Assembly: GCA_963556695.1 (NCBI GenBank) | Contig: CAUWAG010000012.1 | Span: 2,356,001-2,420,000 of the forward strand | Length of the DNA: 64,000 nt | Direction of reading: 5' to 3' | Source of the DNA: Anthostomella pinea | Lineage: Eukaryota > Ascomycota > Sordariomycetes > Xylariales > Xylariaceae | Shown: positions 56,039 through 64,000 of the stretch, in pieces | Layout of the letters: each line of letters begins with the position of its first letter | Position numbering within the stretch: position 1 is the stretch's first letter | Notes under the pieces: generated by a model | Database searches by the model: none | The model's input: the letters and a program-made list of their open reading frames with translations, nothing else | What the model was told of the DNA's origin: nothing | Translations under genes and position numbers: made by a program

Positions 56039-56217
56039 TGTCAGATGCAAGCGAGTTCAGATTATTCAGGTTATCAAGTGTGTTCTGTTATTGTGCTTGT
56101 CCTTCTCTGCTTCTTCAGCGTATAGAGATTGATCATCTGTCTTGGTGGGTCAGATGCCCTGTGCATCTCTGCCCCACTGGAGATCTTCCGGTGTCTATTT
56201 CCGGCTCCCATTCAACA
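56039..56217 (-). repeat. Copia A 5' LTR
   Basis: The same 179-bp LTR. The differences from the 3' LTR lie at 56090, 56123, 56161 and 56165. Confidence 0.95.
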
Positions 56218-58330
56218 GATGGTGGCGCTGCTGCTGAGCCTTAGGGCCTGTCTGAGTACGTGGCGGGCCCCTTTGATCTCATTGTCAAAGACCTCAGCTG
56301 GGTGGCCCAGTTTGCCACAGCCCGAGGCTACGTTTGTCCGGCCTCTATAGATCACGTATCTATAGCCCACCGCCCCCTTCAGGGATTTCGAGCCATCAGA
56401 ATAGGCAACTATGTATGAAGGCGGAAGCGATTTTAGCCAGTCTGTAAAGACTTTGGCTTTTTTGGCTTTGTTTCTTGTTATAACAGCTTTACCAGCGTTC
56501 GTTGTATATCTTGGTTCTGTTAGGATTGGTCTTAGAAAATCCGGTGTGAGTTCATACGTCCTTTGGAGCCGTGTCTTTGCGGTTATCCTAACTAGACCCC
56601 TCAGGCCTCTGCTCATGGTAGGGTTCCGGGCTGTAACACATCGGACTAATGGATGCATGTTATCCATAGCTCTGATTCTCAGGCTGAACCGCATCCGGAT
56701 CTTGCTGAGTATGGTTTGTACCGTTGGTAGGCCTGATTCTTTGAAGAGTACCTTTTTTGGTATAGTTCTCCAGACCGTGAGAATCCCTCTGATGGCCTCT
56801 GTAAGGACTCTTTCGAGATTGCCCGAGTGGCCGTTCTGGCGGGTGCTCACGTCCCGGGCCTGACCGTTTCTTGCTCTCTTATAATCCCCGGCTGCCCAGA
56901 CCTCAAATATGTCTAGCCACAACAAGGCCCTTGGCTGCCCGTCTTTTGACATGCTCCTGGAACTTCAGGGACCTGTTGAAGAAAATCCCCAGCCAGCAGA
57001 CCACCGCCCCTTTCACTGGCTGCGCTGGTTTGATGGTGAAGCCTCCGGGGGTGACTATTTCTGGTGTGAGAGGTCTCCGAGGTCTCCTCCCAGTATCAAA
57101 ATAGATGGCTTCAACCTTGGAGTCTTCAAAGGTGACCTTGTTGTCTAGGCCCCAGCGTAGAATATTGTCTACCATGCTAGCTGCCTTGGCTGCTAGCTCG
57201 GTAGTGGTTTTGCCCGTTATTCGGATGCCGACGTCGTCTACATATCTGAATCTGTTATGCTTATCCTCTAAGAAGATATCTGCAATATACAGCAGGAAGA
57301 GGATCAGGGAAGCTGGTGATCCTTGTGGGAGCCCACAGCTCAGTCTGAATACCTTAGTAGTAACGCCTTCCAGTCTAACCCGAGCAGTTCTGTCCGATAA
57401 GAAGGAATCTATCCATTTTATAAGGGCTGGTGCCCAGCCCTGCTGGCAGAGCCTGAGGATCAATCTCCGACGAAGTACTGCATTGAACGCCCCTTGTACA
57501 TCTAGGGTGACAAGAAGGGCTTTTTGCCCGGATTCCAGGGCTAACTTAATGTTGTGTGTGACTGCTGCAGTAAGGTCGACCGCAGAGCGCTTAGGGAGCG
57601 CCCTAATTTGGTTTGGGCTGGTCACCCCTCTTAGTAGGGCTGTTATTGCTATCCGTTTCGCAACTAGCCTTTTAAGGCCCTTTCCAAGGCATAATAACAG
57701 AGCAATCGGCCTGTATGATTTCGCGGTGGTATAGTCCTTTTTCCCCGGCTTCTTGAGCATGACTACCTCTGCTGATTTGAACGGGGTGGGATGGTGCCCT
57801 GTTTTAAGGCAGGCTTGAAATAGAAGCCAAATCGGCTCTGCTAGGTGGATATATGCCGCTTTGAGGAGCCGTGTTGAGAGAGAGTCTATTCCGGGGGCTG
57901 TGTTTTCCATGAGAACCATTTTAGCAAGTTCAGTTGGCGATATTACAGAGTCCCATTCCAATGCAGTGCGGGGGGCGGTGGGAATCTCTAACAGGTCGTG
58001 TACGAGGTCGTCTTCGGCTGAGTGCCTGTCTAGTAAGGCCGGCTTGAGGGCATATGCCTTTTCAGTAGTGTCCTCTACTGTCAAGTTGCTGACTTTTAGT
58101 GGTGGTGATTTTATGTCCAGACCTAGCTTATGCCAGTTAATTATCTTGAAGAGGTCTGAGTCTTTCTGTATGCCTTTGATATGGGCTTTCCAGTATTCTC
58201 TTTTTGCCTGTCGTACTACCGCCCGATACGCGCGTTTCTTTTCCGTAGGGGTGTTTATTCTGAATTGCTTCGTTGCCAGCTTGTACGTCCTTTTTGCTTT
58301 CCTATACTCATCGTCCCATTAAGGAGCGTT
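56218..58330 (-). pseudogene. LINE L2 reverse transcriptase and RNase H start
   Basis: RT motifs are well kept: NTAPGIDSLSTRLLKAAYI, KKPGKKDYTTAKSYRPIALL, VTLDVQGAFNAVLRRRL, CGLPQGSPASLILFLLYIAD, FRYVDDVGIRI (YVDD intact) and VCWLGIFFNRSLKFQEHV. RNase H begins IVAYSDGSKSLKGAVGYR and is cut at 56218 by the copia target site. One frame change near 56920 (between the 58084-56903 and 56952-56212 open frames) breaks the polyprotein. Confidence 0.9.
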
Positions 58331-58756
58331 TCGTCTCTTGTTGCTTGGCTTGTTGCCAACGGTTTCGAGGGCCAGCATGATGAGGTTTATAATAGCAGAG
58401 GTAGCTTTGTCGAGTTTTTCTGTTGTGGGGTTCGAGCTGAGGCTTGGTAGTGGGGTTCCCATACGTATTATCTCACAGAAGTCTGGTAGTTTGTCATCTG
58501 ATACTGTGTATCTCTATTGAGCCACTCTTTGTCTCTCTTTAGATGGGATCATGATCTGTAGTGGCCAGTTGTCTGCGGCTGCGTGTATAGCGTAGTTGAC
58601 TACTGCGGTTGCAAAGGGGATGTTCGAGAAGGTCAGGTCGAGGACGTGCCCATCGTCGTGTGTAGGGTCGCCCAGTTCCCTAATATACAAGAGCTGGTTT
58701 TCTGTTACCCATTGTGTAATTTCCCCGCCTCGGGTTCTTCTTGGTATTCCTGGTTC

Positions 58757-59290
58757 CTAAGAGGGGTCGTTTACGTTAAAATCTCCTGTTACTACGCAGT
58801 GGGCAGGAGGTGGCCAGGCAAGCAACAGGTCTAGTGCTTCCTCTCCTTGGCAGTAGAAGTTCACAAGTGTGACTCCGTTTATTGTGAGCCAGATGATGTC
58901 TCTGGACGGGGCTGGCCTGCTTTGTTGTGTCTCGAGTCCGGCGTCTTTTGTATGTATGACAGAACTCTTGGCCTGTCCGATGTACCCTCCTAATGGTCTA
59001 TCGGAACGTATGCGTCGTATTGGGGGTGGGAGCTGTAGCGGCATTTCCCATCTACACTGACCCACGGTTCTTGAATCAGGACCACGTCTATGTCCGCCTC
59101 GCAACAGTTCTGCAGGAGAGCCGCGTGTGATTCTGAGATATTCGTAGAGCGCCCATTCGTCGACGCTCTCCAACGGTAGTTCTTGAGAATGTAATGGTTT
59201 TCGACTCTGACTGCGTATACTTGGTAATCGAAGCACTCGCAGTCTTCCGATTAAGGCCATGCTGTTGATGGCAAATTTCCGTCGTGATAC
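58757..59290 (-). pseudogene. LINE L2 endonuclease (EEP) domain, frameshifted
   Basis: VLIQEPWVSVDGKCRYSSHP (about 59100-59030) and HCVVTGDFNVNDPS (58800-58757) are the N-terminal Glu and Asp/Asn motifs of an exonuclease-endonuclease-phosphatase fold. They lie in two frames. The upstream end at about 59.29 kb begins ENHYILKNYRWRA in a third position. Confidence 0.8.
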
Positions 59291-59300
59291 CCTGCTGATG

Positions 59301-60050
59301 TTGATATCCTCCTACCTCTGTCAATGCAATGACAATCATGGGTCTTTATACCACCAGTCACCCCTACGGGCTACACGAGAAGTCAGACGAGGACCTCACG
59401 TTGGAAGTGCAACATGAACCTGACTTTTAGGCAACCACCACCCGGTTGCCTGTCAGACGCCCTCTTAACACTCTGTGTGATCTGCATGGAAGAGGGAAAT
59501 TGTTGTACATGTTCTTCGTTGGCTGGCTGGGGAGCCAGGATATTTCGGTGAGGCACAGCCCCAATGGCTGCATCCCACTGCAATCGTGACACTGAGAGTG
59601 GCGCCATCTGTCAGATGCCGAACCACACCAGCCGGTCGCTGAACTACGGCCACCACAAGACAAGGCTCTGACAAACCCTACATGAGAGAAACATCCAATT
59701 TGTATGTAGACAGGAGGGCTCGAGTGCTACGAACCAAGGTCGAAAATATCTACTTTGCATAGCCCCATTTATATACCCTAGCCGAACTGTGGAACAAGTA
59801 CGCCCTTCTGAAGTCCGCCGTCACGTTTAGCCAAATCCCTTGATCTCGCCTCCTTGTCAGCCTCCAGTATTCAGGGGGCAGCCCAATCTCGGAACTGTGG
59901 AGCTTTGCCATTCCGTAAACTCAAGACATAGGGCGTGCCCCCGGGGCTTAAAATAAGCCTCACCCTAAGTCAGCTCGTACCAGCTCTATGTTTGGTCGAG
60001 GGGTCTATGATTTGATGGGTAGCTGCACCTTGATTGTTGTGTCATTCTCC
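59301..60050. other. No recognisable gene
   Basis: Short overlapping frames (for example 59383-59607 -) without known content. The missing kinase N-terminus was not found here. Confidence 0.4.
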
Positions 60051-60827
60051 TCAAGTCTCGGCAGCGGACTCCGTGCCCTTCGTCTGCACCGGGCGCCTCA
60101 TCGCGTAGTACACCTGCTTGCGCCGTGCCGCAAACTTCTCGGGCACTGGCACGATATAGTACGGGCCATCGAAACCCTCGGACAGATACAGTCTTTGGCC
60201 TCTCTCCGAGCCTTCGACAAAAGTCTAATTCGGTCAGATCCAGGTCTCTGTGTAGCAAGAAGTGGGAGCTTGCCTCGACGCCCAATCTATCGGCGTGCGC
60301 GGTACCCCATTTGACCAACATTCTACCAACACCTTGGCCGTGATGAGCCGGGTCGACCATGAGCATCTCTAGCGCTGTGCATGTCAGCAAGCATACGCGC
60401 TGAAGCGAAGGATACCTAATTATGACGTACCAACAAGGCGACCATCGTTCTCCTTCAAGACCTTCTGTCTCGGTGCGAAGAACGCATGGAAGATGGCCTT
60501 GGCGAATTCTGCCTCCTCTTCGTTAGGCCAGAAATCACCGGCCAGCTCAATTTGCGCAGGCACCTCGCCGGCCTTGTAGATGTTCCACTTTGCCGCGCCG
60601 ACCATCTTTCCAGAGTCGGTGTCGACGACCTTTAGGAAATGGCCGTTGGGATCGTGACAGTACATGTTGAGTAGAATCTCAGCACTGTTCTTGCGCCCCT
60701 CGGTAGTGTCGTGCTTGTAGAATACGGCGTCGACATATTCGTGGTCGTGGGCGAATGCGTCCGACACGATCTCGGTGAAGCGGGGTATGTCAGCTTCGCT
60801 GCAGTCCTGGATCTGGAAGTTGGGCAT
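60051..60827 (-). CDS. GNAT-family N-acetyltransferase
   Basis: Exons 60827-60431, 60374-60274 and 60224-60051 (TGA) give 223 aa in phase. Intron 1 is 56 bp (GTACGT to CACAG). Intron 2 (60273-60225, 49 bp) has a GC donor (GAG|GCAAGC), branch CTGAC and ATTAG acceptor. Acetyl-CoA-binding motif A reads LEMLMVDPAHHGQGVGRMLV. Motif B reads EGSERGQRLYLSEGF, and the end is EKFAARRKQVYYAMRRP, the usual order in fungal GNAT proteins. Substrate unknown; cytosolic. Retaining intron 2 would destroy the conserved motif B. Confidence 0.85.
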
Positions 60828-61892
60828 GTTTGCACTTGGATGTACAGCTGGGGTGAATATGAAATGATAAGTGAGTCGGTTAGTCTCTTTGAAGAAAGCG
60901 AGATCCAGGTGCAGAAATGAAGAGTTGGTATGGGATAGTGAAGGGGACGAATTGCCTCTGTATACAAACCCCGAGATACTGGTATCGTTCTACCTTAACG
61001 GGAAATAGCGCTGACCAATATCAACGCAGGTTTTTATTGGAGAAGCACTTCTCTGTGTATCACAATAACCCTCATCACCGACCAGAATGTTTCTCCTTCT
61101 CCATGAGAGTTGCCTTGATTTTGCCTGCAACACTATCAGTCTTCGACAGTCTGAGAATGTCAGCGAGGCGCATCGACATCGACACCCTTTTCGCATCTCT
61201 GAAATTGGCTGATGTGTTCTAAGCCAAAGTCGACGCAGCATGGAATTTATCCGGCGCGCAGGTGTACAGGTGGTACTGCCGGTGGCTGACTGCCGAAAAC
61301 TGCACAAGTGCAAATGTAACACATACCCTACATCGGGATAGTGTACGATATTCGCGAGCAAGTAGCCACATTCCAGCCAGATGTACGCTCTACCTTAACG
61401 TAGCGACGCTGTTTTGACTGCAGAAACAAAACACCACTACTCCTATCGGGGACCCCTATTCGGAGCCTCCCGCATAACTGTGGGTCAGGGGGTAGCGTAA
61501 AAGGTTGACGCGCCTCCACCGCCCGGGGTAACTGCCTTCTAGAGGATTCACGTGGACCATCAAACGAACGGCGGCCATTGAGAAGCTCTCGAGCCAGATT
61601 TGTCGATGTACGCTGCCAGAGGATAGCATACCGATGATGTCGGGCGACGGTGAGAAGGACTGCATCATCTGGTTCGTAAAGTTCATGCCGGAGGCCCGAA
61701 GTGCTTGGTACCCAGCTTCATACTAATTATGCAGTGACACGGTCGGTGCCCGACATCTACCGTCTCGCCGACGACCAGACGGAGACACAGAAAGACGGAA
61801 ACACATCACGTGCCGGCAGCGGCGGTCTCGTATGACTCGTACCAACGGGTCGGCCGTAGCAAAGTCTGGACTCGGCGCTACTTCTTCTAGAC
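60828..61892. other. Intergenic, no gene seen
   Basis: Upstream region of the GNAT gene, then sequence with only short overlapping open frames on both strands. No recognised domain, RNA or repeat. Confidence 0.45.
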
Positions 61893-61907
61893 TGGATACT
61901 TGCCGGC

Positions 61908-61999
61908 GGCCGTATGGCGCAATGGTCAAATGCGCCTGGTTGTGTTCTCGTTTGTGCGGTGGGCGACGAGAACAAGTGGGTTCGAATCCTGCTATGGCC
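61908..61999 (+). ncRNA. tRNA-like head of the SINE
   Basis: Acceptor stem GGCCGTA (61908-61914) pairs with TATGGCC (61993-61999), 7 bp with one G-T. A D arm GCGC...GCGC follows. The A box is TGGCGCAATGG (61915-61925), the B box is GGTTCGAATCC (61979-61989), and there is a T-arm. The middle forms a longer hairpin (TTCTCG...CGAGAA) and no standard anticodon arm is seen, so this is a SINE promoter rather than a working tRNA gene. Confidence 0.75.
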
Positions 62000-62316
62000 C
62001 CCTTCTGACCCGGCTTGTGCGAGTCGACAACCAGGAACGGCTACTGGAACGATGTGTACACCAGAGGACTGAGATTCACTGGGTCGCTTTGTCACTGGAC
62101 AGGAGGTTTTTCTGACAGAATCGTGCTTGGGTATTGACTAAAATTATCTGGACATTCCAGATTGGTACCGCTACAGCGAGGATAGGCTCGTGCGCGGATC
62201 TGAATGTATCTAGACTGACACCTCTACAACCTTGCGATGCAATGGCTCTGGGAGGCGTGGTTTGCCCTGTTGAGGGACTGTACCCACGATAAATACAATC
62301 AATCATCAATCATCAA
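61908..62316 (+). mobile_element. tRNA-derived SINE with LINE-type tail
   Basis: A 409-bp element flanked by a 15-bp direct repeat with one mismatch: TGGATACTTGCCGGC (61893-61907) and TGGACACTTGCCGGC (62317-62331). It has a tRNA-like 5' head (61908-61999) with Pol III A and B boxes, an unrelated body, and a 3' segment (about 62212-62316) resembling the end of LINE L1 (GGCTCTGGGAGGCGTGGTTTG, ATAAATACAATC, then CAAT/CATCAAT units). This is a textbook SINE layout. Its mobilisation by the L1 family is inferred from the shared tail. Confidence 0.9.
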
Positions 62317-62610
62317 TGGACACTTGCCGGCATGAAAGTCCGAGGAGGATCTTCTAGTATAGAGAGTGGCGTGGCGTGCGACACTGCGACCGACATGGCA
62401 GGGCCAACTTCCAAGCTGCGACGTCGTACACCTCCAGTATGCATTGCCATCAAGTTCGGTCTTCCAACTTTGCGCACCATGTCCGTCCGCACAATACCAA
62501 TGATCCGTAGGGAACCATGACCGATGACAGGACGAGCCTTGTACTCGACTTGACTTCTACCGACGACCTGCCTACGTTTCGAGCAGCCTGCGCTCCAACT
62601 CCAATCATGG

Positions 62611-64000
62611 TTGTCCACAGTCCCGTTAACTGCCGATCACCAGACTCCTGCGGCCGCGCCTCGCGTCATCTTTCGAAACGATGCCTTCCAGACCTTCGTC
62701 GACACTATGGCCGTGGGTGCGTCTTCAGCCTTCGAATCATGGCTCCCGACTGTCATAGGGTTGACGGCGACGCCAGCTTCGAACGCCATGTTAGCAGGCG
62801 TCTTCGGAAGCAGAAACTGGACGGGAAAGAGTCTGAGTTGCGGTTGGACGGTGGTGTATTGCACGCAGAAGGACTGGATCACCTCAGCACACAGGGCACA
62901 GGATAACAGCGCGGTTTCGGTCAATCTGGAGATGGGAGACGATGATGATTTGACGCTTCCGCAGCGGCCCATCACTTGCTTTCCAGTCGATTGGACACTA
63001 TACCCTATGCTCGCTCGAGATCCCTGGGTCACATACCTGCTGGACGAGCATGATTGGAACAACACCAAGATGGGCCATCCGACAACCTGGACTGACATGG
63101 ACCTGCGCGCCCATGTGATTGGCATTATGGCCAACCCGGAGCCGCGATGGATTTTCTGGGGAACCGAGTTCAACATGATGTATAATGCTGCTTGCGTTCC
63201 TCGTCTAGGCGCCATGCATCCTAAGGGTAGGCCTCCCAATCTCCTTCCTGAAGTTTCCGCGTCGCCATACGCTCTCTGACTCTTCGAAAGCGCTTGATAA
63301 TCCCATCGCCAACTGGGGCCAGGGCCTGCACGATCACCACTACGGCCAGATACGGCATACCATCAAAACCGGAATGGCATCGATTATGAGAGATGTACCA
63401 CTTCTCAGCAACGCCGCGAATGCAACAACAGGGGCAACGTGGACGGAGGAGAGCTTCCACGATTTCACTTTCACCCCTGTTCCGGATGCTTCCGGACATT
63501 GCTCTTCTTTCCTCTTCGAATACGCCGACACGACCGCGTAGGTCTTTTCCAGGAATAGGGAAAAGGTGGTAGCACGTATCACGTCATCAGACGTCCAGAC
63601 GCTTGACAAGCTTTATACAACGATCGTGGAATCTCTGGACGAAGATTCAGATGACGTTTGTTACGCCCTTCTCTACACAGTCTCGTATCATTCAATAGAC
63701 AACAGCTGGCCCAATTCACCGCCCATGACGCCTGAGGCTCCTACTTATGTCCTTCATTCGGCGCGAGGTATCGAGTCTAAACAGTTTGCCCCATGCGCAC
63801 CAGAAAAGCTCCAAATAGCCTTTAAACGGTGTCGCGATGAGAATGTCCTCTTGGAGTCCAGGCACGATACTCTCCCTGGAACTTGCGATCGAGACAGGGC
63901 GCGGCGTCGTCTTTCCGGCATACGTCGTACCGGTGACAAGCACTCTCGGCGCCATGCTCGCGTACGTCGTCCTGGGAATGAACCCAAGGAGACCCGTTGA
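62611..64000 (+). pseudogene. Unknown, probably membrane protein gene, 3' end beyond window
   Basis: Exon to 63226, intron 63227-63290 (GTAGGC, branch CTGAC, GAAAG), exon to 63767, intron 63768-63861 (GTATCG to TCCAG), exon to the window end, all in phase. Peptides include PITCFPVDWTLYPMLARDPW, PEPRWIFWGTEFNMMYNAAC, NWGQGLHDHHYGQIRHTIKT and VQTLDKLYTTIVESLDEDSD. There is a final membrane-type segment VVFPAYVVPVTSTLGAMLAY. One in-frame TAG (63539-63541) lies in otherwise conserved-looking coding, possibly from CAG. The start is uncertain and may lie upstream, towards the SINE at 61.9-62.3 kb. Family not recognised. Confidence 0.5.

Larger units (their letters stand above)
50700..56217 (-). mobile_element. 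Complete Ty1/copia element, family A
   Basis: 5518 bp, with LTRs of exactly 179 bp at 50700-50878 and 56039-56217 and a perfect 5-bp target duplication GATGG (50695-50699 and 56218-56222). Order on the minus strand: 5' LTR, gag with zinc knuckle, protease, integrase, RT, RNase H, a nine-G polypurine tract next to the 3' LTR. The polyprotein has several in-frame stops, so it is not autonomous. It is inserted in the RNase H domain of LINE L2. Confidence 0.95.
49609..59300 (-). mobile_element. Tad1-type LINE L2, split by a copia element
   Basis: Minus strand, in order: endonuclease (about 59.25-58.76 kb), RT (about 58.3-56.9 kb), RNase H (56.45 kb to 56218, continuing at 50699-50400 beyond the copia insertion), zinc-knuckle C-terminus (50270-50050) and 3' UTR. 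It ends GGCGTTAAATAAACT with an (AAACT)n tail at about 49609-49633. Without the 5.5-kb copia element the LINE is about 4.2 kb. ORF1 was not seen, so it is probably 5'-truncated or its first part is too degenerate. Its 3' end lies in kinase coding sequence. No target duplication was identified. Confidence 0.88.

Noticed and set aside
61908..61999. Functional tRNA gene
   Set aside because: Acceptor, D and T arms pair, but there is no normal anticodon arm, and the sequence is the head of a longer element with its own target duplications.
62637..63239. 200-aa minus-strand frame
   Set aside because: Opposite a plus-strand frame that joins in phase over two introns and has better residue composition.

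Overview
The window reads as chromosomal DNA of a filamentous ascomycete, probably a sordariomycete. The evidence is short (45-95 bp) GT-AG introns with CTRAC-type branch points, an Ace2/Swi5-type C2H2 regulator, a DUF4470 protein, a fungal ArsM, an HMG-box protein, Tad1-type LINEs, and fungal copia and pogo/Fot-type transposons. It looks like a repeat-rich, gene-poor (possibly subtelomeric) accessory region. About half is mobile-element sequence or gene debris. I could not assign a species.

Layout. 0-9.2 kb: an old, catalytically dead LINE (L1) on the minus strand carrying a solo LTR, one small unknown gene (5.74-6.59 kb), a second solo LTR, two copies of a tRNA-related repeat, and a short hAT-like MITE with 15-bp inverted ends and an 8-bp target duplication. 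9.8-24.9 kb: a gene graveyard. An unrecognised minus-strand gene (9.8-13.2 kb) is frameshifted, an unknown three-exon gene sits at 13.6-14.3 kb, and broken copies of one RRM-domain gene are scattered around a single intact copy at 19.1-20.0 kb. 24.9-30.0 kb: a LINE ORF1/copia patchwork (L3) next to a frameshifted DUF4470 gene. 30.7-33.3 kb: an intact ace2-like gene. 34.6-37.4 kb: an AT-rich block of solo LTRs, some nested, plus a (TTA)~62 array.

37.7-40.6 kb holds a compact arsenic-detoxification group: a small rhodanese/Acr2-like protein, a bZIP regulator, and a five-exon arsenite methyltransferase (ArsM), the last two transcribed divergently from a 145-bp spacer. It is followed by a frameshifted secreted, possibly GPI-anchored protein, an intact HMG-box gene, and a CorA-like membrane protein whose reading frame abuts a protein kinase gene. 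The kinase is split by an intact-looking pogo/Fot-type transposon (47280-49514) and by a LINE (L2) that itself contains a complete 5.5-kb copia element (50700-56217, 179-bp LTRs, 5-bp TSD). 60.05-60.83 kb is an intact GNAT acetyltransferase with a probable GC-AG intron. 61.9-62.3 kb is a tRNA-derived SINE with a 15-bp target duplication whose 3' tail matches the 3' tail of LINE L1. The window ends inside an unknown putative membrane-protein gene with one in-frame stop.

The clearest biological units are (i) the arsenic gene group and (ii) an apparent LINE/SINE mobilisation pair. Repeated single-base shifts at short homopolymers in otherwise good coding frames mean that either many genes here are decaying or the assembly has indel errors. 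All gene models below were made by eye.
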